Source: Opitutaceae bacterium (GTDB lineage Bacteria; Verrucomicrobiota; Verrucomicrobiia; Opitutales; Opitutaceae). From it: a stretch of 64,000 nt of DNA. The notes under the pieces were generated by a model, which saw only the letters and a list, made by a program, of their open reading frames with translations, was not told the DNA's origin and ran no database searches. The stretch is taken from positions 1 through 64,000 of the forward strand of contig PLXS01000024.1 in NCBI GenBank assembly GCA_003151515.1. Direction: 5' to 3'. Positions 31,415 through 40,799 of the stretch are shown one piece after another. Both the position numbers and the translations under genes were made by a program. Every line of letters starts with the position of its first letter. Position 1 is the stretch's first letter.

Positions 31415-32941
31415 ATGAACAACCCATCCCGAATCACCCTTCTGCGGCGCGCGGCCGCCGGCGCCGCCTGCGTCCTCGCGACGGCGGGCCTCTTCGCCGC
31501 GATCGAGGGCGCGCAGCCCAGCGACCACGCGATCGCGCTCAAGCGCGACGACAGCTCAGTCAACCGCGGGAAGATCGAGTCGGCGAGCTTCGCCGCCGTC
31601 GTCAAGCGCGTGGCCCCCAGCATCGTCAAGGTCACGGTCCAGATCAGTCCGCGCCACGCGGCCATCGGCCCCGGCGAGCAGGGCGGCATGCTCCCGGGCC
31701 TCATCGACCCCAGCCTTCGCCAGTTCTTCGGCAACCGCCTCCAGGTCGCGCCGGAGGAGCCCGAGAGCGGCCTCGGCTCCGGCGTCATCATCAGCACCGA
31801 CGGCTACATCGTGACCAACAACCACGTGGTCGACGGCGCCAAGACGGTCACCGTTACCCTCTCCGACGGCCGCGAGCTGCAGGCCCGGGTCGTGGGGCGC
31901 GACCCCCAGACCGACGTCGCCGTCATCAAGGTGCAGGCCAAGGACCTGCCCGCGATCACGTTCGCCCCGAGCCACAACGTGGAGGTCGGCGACCGCGTGC
32001 TCGCGATAGGCAACCCCTTCGGGATCGGCGAGACCGTGACGACGGGGATCGTGAGCGCGACCGGCCGCAGGGCCGGCCTGGGGCTCAAGTATGAGGACTT
32101 CATCCAGACGGACGCCGCCATCAACCCGGGCAACTCCGGCGGCGCGCTCGTGGACGTCGAGGGCCGCCTGGTCGGCATCAACACGGCAATCCTTAGCCAC
32201 AGCGGCGGCTTCCAGGGCGTGGGCCTCGCCGTGCCGTCCGACCTGGTCGGCAACGTGGCGGACAACCTGGTCGCCCACGGCAAGGTCGTCCGCGGCTACA
32301 TCGGCATAGGCATCCAGGACCTGACGCCCGGCCTCGCCGACTCCTTCGGCATCAAGGCCAGGTCGGGGGCGCTCGTCTCCGACGTGCAGCCGGGCAGCCC
32401 TGCGGCCAAGGCGGGCCTGCGAAGCGGCGACGTCATCACCGCGGTCGGCAGCCAGCCCGTGGATTCCGCGGGGCGCCTGAGCGTCTCGGTGGCGGAGACC
32501 CCGCCGGGCACGCGGGTGGTGCTCGACGTCCTTCGCGACGGCAAGACCGAGTCGATCCCGGTCACCACCGTCGTCAAGGGCGCCGGCGACAGCGCCGGAA
32601 ACGAGGACCTGTCGGCCGAGGCCGACGACAAGGGCGTCCTGAACGGCGTCGGCGTCTCCGACGTGGACGCCAACGCGCGGCGCGAGCTCAACCTTCCCGA
32701 CAGGCTCTCCGGAGCCGTGATCACGCACGTCGACCCCGACTCGGCCTCCGCCCGCGCCGGACTGCGCGAGGGCGACGTCATCCTTGAGCTGAACCGCCAG
32801 CCGGTCACCTCGGCGAAGGCCGCCGTGGACCTGTGCGAGGGCGCGGCGGGCCGGCGCACGCTGCTCAAGCTCTGGTCGCACGGCAGCACGGTGTACGTCG
32901 TCGTCGACGAGACCGGCGGGCCCTCCGAGGGGGGCCCGTGA
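31415..32941 (+). CDS. htrA: DegP/HtrA (Do) family periplasmic serine protease
   Basis: This 508-aa protein has an N-terminal signal/anchor (residues 14-30) and a trypsin-like domain with catalytic triad H137 (TNNHVVDG), D167 (DPQTDVAVIK) and S241 (NPGNSGGAL). Two PDZ domains follow (about 300-385 and 415-495). It degrades or refolds misfolded envelope proteins. Two perfect palindromes lie upstream and a strong terminator downstream, so it is probably its own transcription unit. A two-component system follows, which suggests an envelope-stress module. Confidence 0.94.
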   Translation: MNNPSRITLLRRAAAGAACVLATAGLFAAIEGAQPSDHAIALKRDDSSVNRGKIESASFAAVVKRVAPSIVKVTVQISPRHAAIGPGEQGGMLPGLIDPSLRQFFGNRLQVAPEEPESGLGSGVIISTDGYIVTNNHVVDGAKTVTVTLSDGRELQARVVGRDPQTDVAVIKVQAKDLPAITFAPSHNVEVGDRVLAIGNPFGIGETVTTGIVSATGRRAGLGLKYEDFIQTDAAINPGNSGGALVDVEGRLVGINTAILSHSGGFQGVGLAVPSDLVGNVADNLVAHGKVVRGYIGIGIQDLTPGLADSFGIKARSGALVSDVQPGSPAAKAGLRSGDVITAVGSQPVDSAGRLSVSVAETPPGTRVVLDVLRDGKTESIPVTTVVKGAGDSAGNEDLSAEADDKGVLNGVGVSDVDANARRELNLPDRLSGAVITHVDPDSASARAGLREGDVILELNRQPVTSAKAAVDLCEGAAGRRTLLKLWSHGSTVYVVVDETGGPSEGGP

Positions 32942-32982
32942 GGCCGAGGGCGCCGATTTTCGTGGTGCAGTAGGTGTTGGAC

Positions 32983-33024
32983 GGGGGCGCCGGGGCCGCG
33001 CAAGCAGCCCGGCGCCCCCTTTTT
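32983..33024 (+). terminator. Rho-independent terminator after htrA
   Basis: A perfect 12-bp GC stem (32983-32994 pairing with 33008-33019) with a 13-nt loop is followed directly by five T residues (33020-33024). It lies 41 nt after the htrA stop and separates htrA from the response-regulator gene. Confidence 0.85.
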
Positions 33025-33075
33025 CCGCCGGCAATCACTCCCATCTTTCCATCGGGGTGGCCATGGTACACAATC

Positions 33076-33753
33076 ATGCAAATGCGGGTCCTCGTGGTCG
33101 AAGATGATGCAAAGATAGCCTCGTTCGTCGTGCGGGGGCTCAAGCAGGCGGGCTACGCCGTCGACCACGCCGCGGAAGGCGAGACGGGCCTCGCGCTCGC
33201 CCAATCGACGGGGTACGACGCCGCGATCGTGGACGTCATGCTACCCGGCCTCGACGGGTTCAGCCTCGTGCGCCGGCTGCGCTCGGCGCGAAGCCAGGTG
33301 CCCGTGCTCTTCCTGAGCGCCCGGGGCGCGGTCGAGGACCGCGTCCGCGGCCTGGAGAGCGGCGCCGACGACTACCTGACGAAGCCCTTCGCGTTCTCCG
33401 AGCTGCTGGCGCGGGTGCAGGCGCTGATCCGCAGGGCCACGCACGCACCCGACGCGACGCGCCTGGTGGCGGGCGACGTGTCGCTCGACCTGGTGACCCG
33501 CGAGGTGACGAGCGGCGGCAGGCCGGTGGAGCTGCAGCCCAGGGAGTTCTCGCTGCTCGCCTTCCTGCTGCGACACGCGGGCCACCCCGTAAGCAAGACC
33601 AAGATTCTGGAGCAGGTCTGGGACTACGGGTTCGACCCGCAGACCAACGTCGTCGACGTGGTCATGCACAGGCTCAGGAACAAGATCGACCCCGACCACA
33701 CCCGCATCGAGACGCTGCGGGGCGTGGGATACGTCTTCCGCCCCCATGCTTGA
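33076..33753 (+). CDS. OmpR/PhoB-family response regulator
   Basis: This 225-aa protein has a receiver domain with acidic pocket E9-D10-D11, phosphoacceptor D53 (DAAIVDVMLPG) and K103 (DYLTKPF), then a winged-helix DNA-binding domain (about 127-222: PREFSLLAFLLRHAGHPVSKTKILEQVWDYGFDPQTNVVDVVMHRLRNKID). I start at ATG 33076; a second ATG two codons later is also possible. Its end overlaps the histidine kinase start by 8 nt, so the two are co-translated partners. The signal is unknown. The upstream htrA gene suggests envelope stress. Confidence 0.92.
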   Translation: MQMRVLVVEDDAKIASFVVRGLKQAGYAVDHAAEGETGLALAQSTGYDAAIVDVMLPGLDGFSLVRRLRSARSQVPVLFLSARGAVEDRVRGLESGADDYLTKPFAFSELLARVQALIRRATHAPDATRLVAGDVSLDLVTREVTSGGRPVELQPREFSLLAFLLRHAGHPVSKTKILEQVWDYGFDPQTNVVDVVMHRLRNKIDPDHTRIETLRGVGYVFRPHA

Positions 33754-35143
33754 GGCCTTCCGCCAGTCCCTGGCGATGCGCCTCGCCGCGCTCTACGCCG
33801 CGGTCTTCGCCGCCGGAGCTGCGGCGCTCTTCGGGGTCCTGTACTGGGTGCTCGCGCACTCGCTCGAGGCGCGCGAGCGCGCCGCCGTGGAGCTGCGGGC
33901 CGAGGAGTTCGCACAGGCCTACGGGCGGGGCGGCCCCGGCGCCCTTCGCGACAGGCTGAACGCCGACTCGTCGCCCGAGGTGCGCTCGCTCTTCGTGCGC
34001 CTGCTCGGGCCCGGGGGCGAGACCGTGTTCGCGACGGTGCCCTCCGACTGGATCGACCCGCAGTTCGAGACCCGCCTCGTGCCCGACGGGTGGGGGGGCT
34101 GGAGCAAGCAGGAGGTGCACTCGGTTCGCGTCCCGAGGGACGCTCAGAGGGACTTCGCGGTGGCCTCTCGCGTGCTCCCGGACGGAAGGCTGATCCAGGT
34201 CGCGCGCAGCACCGACAGCCGGGCAGTGCTCCTGGCGCCGCTGCGCCGCGATTTCGCCGGCGTCGGCGCCGTGGCCCTCATGCTGTCGATGACGGCGGGG
34301 GTGGGGCTGGCCTGGAGGGCCACGCGGCCGCTCAGGGAGGTCGCGACCACCGCCCGGCGCATCCTCGAGGAGGACGACCTCGCCGCGCGCATCCGTGGCC
34401 CGGGCGGCAGCGGGGAGCTCGCGGTGCTCGCCCGGCAGCTCAACACGCTCCTCGACAGGAACGAGGCCCACATCCGCGTCCTGCGGGAGACCCTCGACAA
34501 CCTCGCGCACGACATGCGAACGCCGCTCACGAGGCTGCGGGGCACCGCGGAGCTCGCGCTTCGCGACGGGGGCGACCCGGCGGAGGCGAAGTCGGCCCTC
34601 GCGGACTGCGTCGACGAGACGGACAGGGTGCTTCACCTCCTGGAGGTGCTGCTCGACGTGTCGGCCGCCGAGGCCGGCGCCCTCGCCCTGAGGCGCGAGC
34701 GCGTGGACCCGCGCGCCCTGGTGATGCGGGCCGCCGACCTCTACCGCGAGGTCGCCGAGCAGAAGGGCATCACGATGGAGACCGCCGCCGCGCAGGCGGC
34801 GGAGCTGGACGCGGACCCGGTGCGCGTCGGCCAGGCGCTCTCCAACCTGGTCGACAATGCGCTCAAGTACACGCCGCAGGGCGGGCGCGTGGCCATCGCA
34901 GTGGAGAGGGTCCCCGGCTCGGTCACCTTTGCCGTCAGCGACACCGGGCCGGGCGTGCCCGCGGCGGAGCGCGATGCCGTGTGGAGGCGCCTGTACCGAA
35001 GCGACTCAAGCCGGTCGCAGAGGGGGTTCGGCCTCGGGCTTGCGCTCGTGCGGGCCGTGGCCGAGGCGCACGGCGGCTCGGCGTGGGTCGACGACGCCCC
35101 AGGAGGGGGCGCGTGCTTCCGGCTGCGGCTGCCCTCGGGCTAG
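33746..35143 (+). CDS. HAMP-domain sensor histidine kinase
   Basis: This 465-aa inner-membrane kinase has TM1 at residues 11-35, a periplasmic sensor region of about 130 residues, TM2 near 170-192, a HAMP segment (ATRPLREVATTARRILEEDDLAARI), and the H-box NLAHDMRTPLTRLRG with phosphorylated H255. The N-box (LVDNALKYTPQGG), G1 (DTGPGVP) and G2 (GFGLGLALV) boxes complete the ATPase domain. It pairs with the overlapping OmpR-type regulator. It converges with the subtilase gene, and the two ends overlap by 4 nt. Confidence 0.93.
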   Translation: MLEAFRQSLAMRLAALYAAVFAAGAAALFGVLYWVLAHSLEARERAAVELRAEEFAQAYGRGGPGALRDRLNADSSPEVRSLFVRLLGPGGETVFATVPSDWIDPQFETRLVPDGWGGWSKQEVHSVRVPRDAQRDFAVASRVLPDGRLIQVARSTDSRAVLLAPLRRDFAGVGAVALMLSMTAGVGLAWRATRPLREVATTARRILEEDDLAARIRGPGGSGELAVLARQLNTLLDRNEAHIRVLRETLDNLAHDMRTPLTRLRGTAELALRDGGDPAEAKSALADCVDETDRVLHLLEVLLDVSAAEAGALALRRERVDPRALVMRAADLYREVAEQKGITMETAAAQAAELDADPVRVGQALSNLVDNALKYTPQGGRVAIAVERVPGSVTFAVSDTGPGVPAAERDAVWRRLYRSDSSRSQRGFGLGLALVRAVAEAHGGSAWVDDAPGGGACFRLRLPSG

Positions 35144-36990
35144 GGCGCTCCCAGCTTCTTCTCCAGGAGGCCGATGCTCTTCGCCGGGCTCACCAGGTTC
35201 ACCCGGCCGTCCTTGTCGCAGCCTTCCATGATGAGGGCCTTGGCCTCGGCGGGGGTGAGCGCCGGGTCGAGCGCGAAGAGCTTCGCCGCAAGGTTGGTCA
35301 CCTGGGGCGAGGCCATGGAGGTGCCGCTGAACTTCAGGCGCTGGCCGCCCGGGATGTAGCTCTCGACCTCGAATCCGTTGGCATGCACGTTGACCATGGG
35401 GCCGAAGGAGGAGAACGAGGTCTCGTGGCCCGCCTGGTCGACCGCGCCGACCGTGATCATGTTCGCCAGCTGGTAGGACGACGGGATGAACTCGTCGAAC
35501 TTCACGTTGTCGTCCGCGTTGCCCGCCGCGACGACGAACAGGATCCCAGGAGCGTCCCGCAGCGCCGCGAGGAGGCCCTCCTTGCCTATGTCGAAGATCT
35601 GCCTCGCGAGCTTCTTCCTCTCCTCGGCGCTGCCGCCGGCGCCGTTGGCCTCGAGGTCGTTCTCGACCTCCTTGAGCGACCCGCCCCAGCTCATGTTCAC
35701 GACGCGCACGCCGCTCTTCTTGAAGTAGTCGATCACGGCCTGGTAGGCGGCGGCGTCCTTCTTGGCCTGCTCGATCGTGGGCGTCTCCGGGATCATGTGG
35801 TAGTCGAACGTGATGCGGCCGATCACAAGCTGGGCGAACGGGTCGCCGGCCAGGGCTATGCCCGTCACGTGCGTCCCGTGCGCGTAGTTCTCGACAAGCT
35901 GCAGGTTCTCGAGCGTGGGCTTAACCTGCTCGGGCTTGAGGCCAGACATGTAGCGCTTGAGGTCCGAGGCCTCCTGGCTGTCGACCGAGGCGGTCACGTC
36001 GATGAATCCCTTGAGCCGGGCGATGTACTCGGGCAGGTTCGCCTTCGCGTCGCCCAGCGGGAAGAGGAGGTCGGCCGAGGGGTTGGAATGCAGGTCGAAC
36101 GCGATCCCGTGGCGGCCCTCCGCGTCGGTCACCACGCTGTCCTTGAAGATGCTCTCGTCGACGCCGCTGTCCCAGATACCGACGCGCACGGGCTTCGCCT
36201 TGGCGGTCGGCGGCAGCGCGACCAGGCGCGCGCTCCAGAGGTCTGGCATGACGGCCTTGTGCGCCGAGACCACGCCCTCGTAGGCGGAGACAATGTCCGC
36301 CTTGTAGGGCAGGAGGTTCACGAGCTGGTTGCGCATCGCGACCAGCTGGCGCGCGACGGTGGCCGAGATCGCCGAGGTCTTGGCCGCGGCCGGGTCGAAC
36401 TGCTGCTGGGCGATCCCCACGACGAGCGCCGGGCTGCGCACCTCGTAGCCCGCCTTCGCGGACTTGAGGTCGTCCTGGACGGTCTCCCACGGAAGCTTCG
36501 CGGCCTTCCTCGCGAGGATGGCCCCCATCTCCTTGCCGAAGTCCGCGGGCGGCGGGCTCTCGCGGCGGGCGTCCGCCCAGGCCTCGGAGACCAGGCCGGT
36601 CGTCAGCTTGAGGCTCGGCTTCTCCTCGATCGAGCGCAGCTCGGCGACCAGGCGCCCGGTCGCCGCATAGTCCCTGTCGAGCATCGCCAGCGCGAGCAGC
36701 GTCGCCTTGTAGCCCTCGAGCGTGGTGCGGTCCTGGATGTCGTAGTCCCTCAGGTCCGACTCGATGTCCTTCTTCACGGCGGAGGCCAGCGCCGCGAACG
36801 CGTCGTCGTCGCCCAGGATGAGTGAGGGTGCCTCGGTGACCGCGTAGGTGTGCCTCGGCAGGTCGTCGGCCGACTGGACCGGCTTCTTGGCCGGCGCGCC
36901 CTGGGCGCCAATGAGGGGGGCGATTGTCAGGGCGGCCGCCAGGGCCAGCAGCCGGCGCACGGCCGCGGGGGAGGGGATGGGTTGATTCAT
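35140..36990 (-). CDS. exported subtilisin-like (S8) serine peptidase
   Basis: This 616-aa protein has a signal peptide (MNQPIPSPAAVRRLLALAAALTIAPLIGAQG) and a long N-terminal region (residues 31-265) of unknown fold. The S8 catalytic domain has Asp274 (VGIWDSGVD), His371 (YAHGTHVTGIALAG), oxyanion Asn491 (AAGNADDN) and Ser558 (FSGTSMASPQVTN). All catalytic residues are present. The spacing between Asp and His (about 97 residues) is wider than in short subtilisins, which points to an insertion. It probably degrades proteins outside the cytoplasm. It is divergent from the peptide transporter gene. Confidence 0.93.
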   Translation of the reverse strand: MNQPIPSPAAVRRLLALAAALTIAPLIGAQGAPAKKPVQSADDLPRHTYAVTEAPSLILGDDDAFAALASAVKKDIESDLRDYDIQDRTTLEGYKATLLALAMLDRDYAATGRLVAELRSIEEKPSLKLTTGLVSEAWADARRESPPPADFGKEMGAILARKAAKLPWETVQDDLKSAKAGYEVRSPALVVGIAQQQFDPAAAKTSAISATVARQLVAMRNQLVNLLPYKADIVSAYEGVVSAHKAVMPDLWSARLVALPPTAKAKPVRVGIWDSGVDESIFKDSVVTDAEGRHGIAFDLHSNPSADLLFPLGDAKANLPEYIARLKGFIDVTASVDSQEASDLKRYMSGLKPEQVKPTLENLQLVENYAHGTHVTGIALAGDPFAQLVIGRITFDYHMIPETPTIEQAKKDAAAYQAVIDYFKKSGVRVVNMSWGGSLKEVENDLEANGAGGSAEERKKLARQIFDIGKEGLLAALRDAPGILFVVAAGNADDNVKFDEFIPSSYQLANMITVGAVDQAGHETSFSSFGPMVNVHANGFEVESYIPGGQRLKFSGTSMASPQVTNLAAKLFALDPALTPAEAKALIMEGCDKDGRVNLVSPAKSIGLLEKKLGAP

Positions 36991-37161
36991 TGTTGCAACA
37001 TCCAGCCCGCAGACCGGGCGGTAGGGAAGGCGAAAAAGAGGCCGGGCCCCTCACGGGGGCGCGCGGGCCCGTGTCAGAATAGTTCTGGATTTTCACGCCA
37101 AAACCAATCATCTGACCTCACATGCGCTGCCCTGACGCAGGCCCCCAACCAACCCCGAGCC

Positions 37162-38514
37162 GTGGATAACCCAGGAGACGGCGCGGCCCCGGCCAAGACG
37201 GGGGCCATGCCGCCGGGCATCCCCTACATCGTGGGAAACGAGGCCGCCGAGCGGTTCAACTTCTACGGGATGCGCGCGATCCTGGTCGTGTTCATGACGC
37301 AGTACCTGCGCGACAGCTCTGGCGCGCTGGCGCCGATGAGCGAGAACGACGCGAACAAGTGGTACCACGTCTTCGTGGCGTCGAACTACTTCTTCCCGAT
37401 CTTCGGTGCCATCCTGGCCGACGCGGTCTGGGGCAAGTTCCTGACGATCTTCTCGCTCTCGATCGTCTATTCCATCGGGAGCTTCGCCCTCGCCCTCAAC
37501 GACACGCGCCTGGGGCTCGCCATGGGGCTCAGCCTGATCGCGATCGGCTCGGGCGGGATCAAGCCCTGCGTGTCGGCCAACGTGGGCGACCAGTTCACGG
37601 CGTCAAACCAGCACCTGATCTCGCGCGCCTTCAGCTGGTTCTATGCCTCGATCAACGCGGGCTCCTTCGTCTCGATCATGCTGATCCCCTGGCTGCTGCA
37701 GCATTTCGGCTCCAAGGTGGCCTTCGCCGTGCCGGGTGTCCTGATGGCGGCCGCGACTGTCATCTTCTGGATGGGGCGCAAGAAGTTCATCCACATCCCG
37801 CCCGGCGGAAAGACGTTCCTGCGCGACACGTTCAACCGCGAAGGGTTCAAGGCGCTCGGCCGGCTCGGGATCATCTTCGTCTTTGTCGCCGTGTTCTGGT
37901 CACTTTGGGACCAGAGCGGAGGGGAGTGGGTGCTGCAGGCGACGAAGATGAACCTGCACTTCATGGGGATCACCTGGCTCGCCTCCCAGATCCAGGCGCT
38001 TAACGCCATCATGATCCTGGCCTTCATCCCGCTTTTCCAATTCGTGGTCTATCCGGCTATCAGCAAGGTCTACCCGCTTACGCCCCTGCGCAAGATCGGC
38101 ATCGGCCTCGTCGTGGCGGGCTCCTCGTTCCTGGTGAGCGCGTGGATCGAGACGCAGATTTCGGCGGGACTGACGCCAAGCATCATCTGGCAATTCCCGG
38201 CCTACGCGCTCCTGACGGCGGCGGAGATCATGGTGTCCATCACCTCGCTCGAGTTCTCGTACACGCAGGCCCCGAAGTCGATGAAGTCGATCGTGATGGC
38301 TGTGTATCTCTGGTCGATCTCGGCCGGCAACGCGTTCACGGCGCTCGTCCACGTCTTCATCCAGAGGCCGGACGGAACGGTCAAGCTGAGCGGCTCGTCA
38401 TACTATCTGTTCTTCGCGGGCCTGGCGGCGGCGTCCGCAGTCGTCTTCACCTTCTTCGCGCTAAGGCACAAGGAGAAGACGCACCTTCAGGACGAAGCGC
38501 AGCGGACGGCCTAG
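37162..38514 (+). CDS. POT-family proton-dependent oligopeptide transporter
   Basis: This protein of about 450 aa has 12-14 membrane helices. The POT (PTR2) signatures are PPGIPYIVGNEAAERFNFYGMRAILVVFMTQYL near the start and the region around FSWFYASINAGSFVSIMLIPWL. The start is not certain. GTG 37162 gives a short cytosolic leader like that of relatives, while ATG 37207 begins directly at MPPGIPY; the open frame continues further upstream but does not look coding. It imports di- and tripeptides with protons, which fits the divergent neighbouring subtilase. Confidence 0.88.
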   Translation: MDNPGDGAAPAKTGAMPPGIPYIVGNEAAERFNFYGMRAILVVFMTQYLRDSSGALAPMSENDANKWYHVFVASNYFFPIFGAILADAVWGKFLTIFSLSIVYSIGSFALALNDTRLGLAMGLSLIAIGSGGIKPCVSANVGDQFTASNQHLISRAFSWFYASINAGSFVSIMLIPWLLQHFGSKVAFAVPGVLMAAATVIFWMGRKKFIHIPPGGKTFLRDTFNREGFKALGRLGIIFVFVAVFWSLWDQSGGEWVLQATKMNLHFMGITWLASQIQALNAIMILAFIPLFQFVVYPAISKVYPLTPLRKIGIGLVVAGSSFLVSAWIETQISAGLTPSIIWQFPAYALLTAAEIMVSITSLEFSYTQAPKSMKSIVMAVYLWSISAGNAFTALVHVFIQRPDGTVKLSGSSYYLFFAGLAAASAVVFTFFALRHKEKTHLQDEAQRTA

Positions 38515-38713
38515 TGCTGGCGACGCGTAACGCACTTGTGACGCAAAGCAGTGGCGCCAATGTGATTGGGCCTTGCCAAGAAAATCTTATCTATAAGTGT
38601 AGCCGCCCTAATAGTGCTACTGCCCTGAATATACCCCGCGGCGGTCGCCGAACGGGCCGTGCGGCCAAACCGCATGGCCGGGATCGGCGCCGCCCGCACA
38701 AACAAATGGTCCC

Positions 38714-39439
38714 ATGAAAATGAACCCAAGATATGCCGCGGCCCTGGCGCCGCTTTTTGCCGTGTGCCTAGCAGCCGCAGCCGACGACGCCGCGACGAAG
38801 TCCGCCGCCCCGATGCTGCCGACGGCCACCGTTCAGGCCGTCTCGACGGAGGATTCGTCCGGTTACGCGACGTGGATCGCGAAGAGCAACGAGGCATTCA
38901 AGGCTGCGGGCGGCCCGGAGAACTTCACCCATGTCTACGAGGCGGTTGTCGCAGGCGACGAGACGGGCATGGTCTTCGCCGTGCGCTTCGGGAGCTCGGC
39001 GGTCGAACTGGCGGGCAACACCAACGCGCTCATGAAGGTGGCAGCTAGCTCGGATGTCCGGGAGCATCTCAGGGGCATCCGCAAGCTGGGGGCCGCGGAG
39101 ATGCTCAAGGCGGTGCGCTTTGATGGCGGCTACCCGGGTGAGTGGCTCTTCATAACGGACGTCCTTGTGAAGGACGAGGCGGCGTATGCCAAGTCGATCG
39201 ACGAGCTTCGCGGGCTTCTCGACGGCCACGGGCTCAAGGACGCCAAGATAAACGTATTCCGCGTCGTCGCGGGCCGCTCGAACCACACCCACGAGGTGGT
39301 GATAAGCACGCCGGCGCACGAGCGCGTCGCGGCGCTGATCGACGCCACAGGGGAGCCCTGGTTCGGCGAGTGGGCCGCAGGAGTGACAGCCAACCGCACC
39401 GTGGTCTCCAACGCGGTTCTCCACGAGATAAGCAAGTAG
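38714..39439 (+). CDS. hypothetical exported protein
   Basis: This 241-aa protein has a signal peptide (MKMNPRYAAALAPLFAVCLAAAA). The mature part contains two related stretches with an alternating strand/helix pattern (VYEAVVAGDETGMVFAVRFGSSAV near 75-95 and FRVVAGRSNHTHEVVISTPAHERVAAL near 190-215), suggesting two copies of a small ferredoxin-like alpha/beta fold. I do not recognise the family. It is preceded by a 199-base gap with an AT-rich patch around 38580-38635 that probably holds its promoter. Confidence 0.65.
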   Translation: MKMNPRYAAALAPLFAVCLAAAADDAATKSAAPMLPTATVQAVSTEDSSGYATWIAKSNEAFKAAGGPENFTHVYEAVVAGDETGMVFAVRFGSSAVELAGNTNALMKVAASSDVREHLRGIRKLGAAEMLKAVRFDGGYPGEWLFITDVLVKDEAAYAKSIDELRGLLDGHGLKDAKINVFRVVAGRSNHTHEVVISTPAHERVAALIDATGEPWFGEWAAGVTANRTVVSNAVLHEISK

Positions 39440-39559
39440 TCCCAAGACCGCTGCCCCCGGGGCGGCTGGTGCGGGCCTGCCCGCGCCCGGCCGCCCTTCC
39501 CGGGGCGCGCCCGCCTCCGGGCATTTGGCAATCCCCGCCCATCTGCCAGATTCGCGGCC

Positions 39560-40330
39560 ATGTCGTCCAGCAGCCTGAGCCAGGGGCCGTGGGCCATCGC
39601 TTTCCTGGGTGTCGCCTCGCTCGTCCTGCTCTGGCTGAGCCTTTGGCTGCGCCGGCGCGAGCGCCTGATAAGGGACCTGCCCAACTCGAAGGTCCAGGGC
39701 GTCTTCATCGGGCTCGTCGAGCTCAAGGTGACGGCCGAATCCGAGAAGCCGCTGACGAGCTTCCTCTCGGCCCAGGTCTGCGTCCAGTACGCTTACACGG
39801 TCGAGGAGCATTGGTCGCGCACGGTCACGGAGTCGTACACCGACGACAAGGGCCAGGCCCAGACCCGCACGAAGGCGGAGGAGGGGTGGACGACCGTGGC
39901 AAGCGGCGGCGCCCCGGAGCCCTTCTACGGGCGCGACGACACGGGGGTCATCATGATCAGGCCCCAGGGCGCCACGTTCGAGGCCGCGAACTTCTTCGAC
40001 CGGACGGCCACGGCGGCCGAGCCGTTCTACCGCGAGAAGGGCCCGCTGGCCGCGATACCCAACTCCACCGGGCGGCGCCGCTTCAAGGAGGAGTGGATCC
40101 CTTTGCATGCGCCTCTGTTCGTCGTGGGCCAGGCCCGCGAGAGGCAGGACGTCGTCGCCCCCGAGATCGCGGCCAGCAAGGGCGCCGCGCTCTTCCTCAT
40201 CTCGGCCAAGCCCCAGGAGCTCCTGCAGACCAAGTACTCGGCGTACTCGTGGCTCGCCCTGGCGGGCGGCCTCGCCTTCGCGGTCGCGGCGGGCCACTTC
40301 GGGCGCGCGTGCGCCAGGGCTGGTCCCTGA
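39560..40330 (+). CDS. GIDE-domain membrane protein (N-terminal part of a GIDE-LemA gene)
   Basis: This 256-aa protein has an N-terminal membrane helix (residues 12-30) and a GIDE-type domain (LPNSKVQGVFIGLVELKVTAESEKPLTSFLSAQVCVQYAYTVEEHWSR, then FYGRDDTGVIMIRPQGATFEA and PLHAPLFVVGQARERQDVVAPEI). It has a second hydrophobic segment near 230-247. In homologues as I recall them, this domain continues through a longer membrane segment into a LemA domain in one polypeptide. Here the frame stops at 40330, while LemA coding continues in another frame from about 40309. A deletion with frameshift is likely; see the findings. Confidence 0.75.
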   Translation: MSSSSLSQGPWAIAFLGVASLVLLWLSLWLRRRERLIRDLPNSKVQGVFIGLVELKVTAESEKPLTSFLSAQVCVQYAYTVEEHWSRTVTESYTDDKGQAQTRTKAEEGWTTVASGGAPEPFYGRDDTGVIMIRPQGATFEAANFFDRTATAAEPFYREKGPLAAIPNSTGRRRFKEEWIPLHAPLFVVGQARERQDVVAPEIAASKGAALFLISAKPQELLQTKYSAYSWLALAGGLAFAVAAGHFGRACARAGP

Positions 40331-40764
40331 TAGACGTGGAGCTCAAGCGCCGCCACGACCTGATCCCGGGCCTCGCGGCCGCCGTGGCGGCCCTGAGCAG
40401 CCACGAAGCGAGCGTCCAGTCGGCGGTCGCCGCCCTGAGGGCGCAGGAGACGGCCACCCGAGCGGGCGATCCGGGAGCGGACTTTGCGGGCGTAGCCGGG
40501 ACGCTTCGGGCGGTCGCCGAGAAGTACCCCAACCTCGTGGCCCAGGAGGGCTTCGGTCGGCTCAGCGGCCAGCTCGTGGAGACCGAGCAGCGGATCGCGC
40601 TCGCAAGGACCTATTACAACGACATCGCGGCGCATTTCGCGACGAGGGTGGCCCAGATTCCCGACGCGTGGCTCGCCGCGCTCGGGGGGATCCGCGCGGA
40701 GCCGCTCCTCGCGGCGGCGGGCTTCGAGAGGGCGCCGGTCAAGGTGAGCCTCGCGGCCGGCTGA
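40309..40764 (+). CDS. LemA-domain fragment, out of frame with the GIDE gene
   Basis: This frame gives 151 aa from GTG 40309 with clear LemA homology: VRQGWSLIDVELKRRHDLIPGLAAAVAALSSHE, then LRAVAEKYPNLVAQEGFGRLSGQLVETEQRIALARTYYNDIAAHF and a C-terminal region ending in SLAAG. The N-terminal membrane helix that normally precedes the RVRQxWS motif is missing. The GTG overlaps the end of the GIDE frame by 22 nt, so re-initiation is possible, but a disrupted gene is at least as likely. Confidence 0.7.
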   Translation: MRQGWSLIDVELKRRHDLIPGLAAAVAALSSHEASVQSAVAALRAQETATRAGDPGADFAGVAGTLRAVAEKYPNLVAQEGFGRLSGQLVETEQRIALARTYYNDIAAHFATRVAQIPDAWLAALGGIRAEPLLAAAGFERAPVKVSLAAG

Positions 40765-40799
40765 GGCCTCGGGTCCCCCGGCAGGCGCCGGCGCGCAAT

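Noticed and set aside
34090-36825. Long plus-strand open frame over the kinase and subtilase region
   Set aside because: It crosses two well-supported genes in other frames and has low-complexity Arg/Ala/Gly composition.
38575-38606. TTGCCA and TATAAG as a promoter for the exported orphan gene
   Set aside because: The spacing is only about 13 nt, too short for a sigma-70 promoter.
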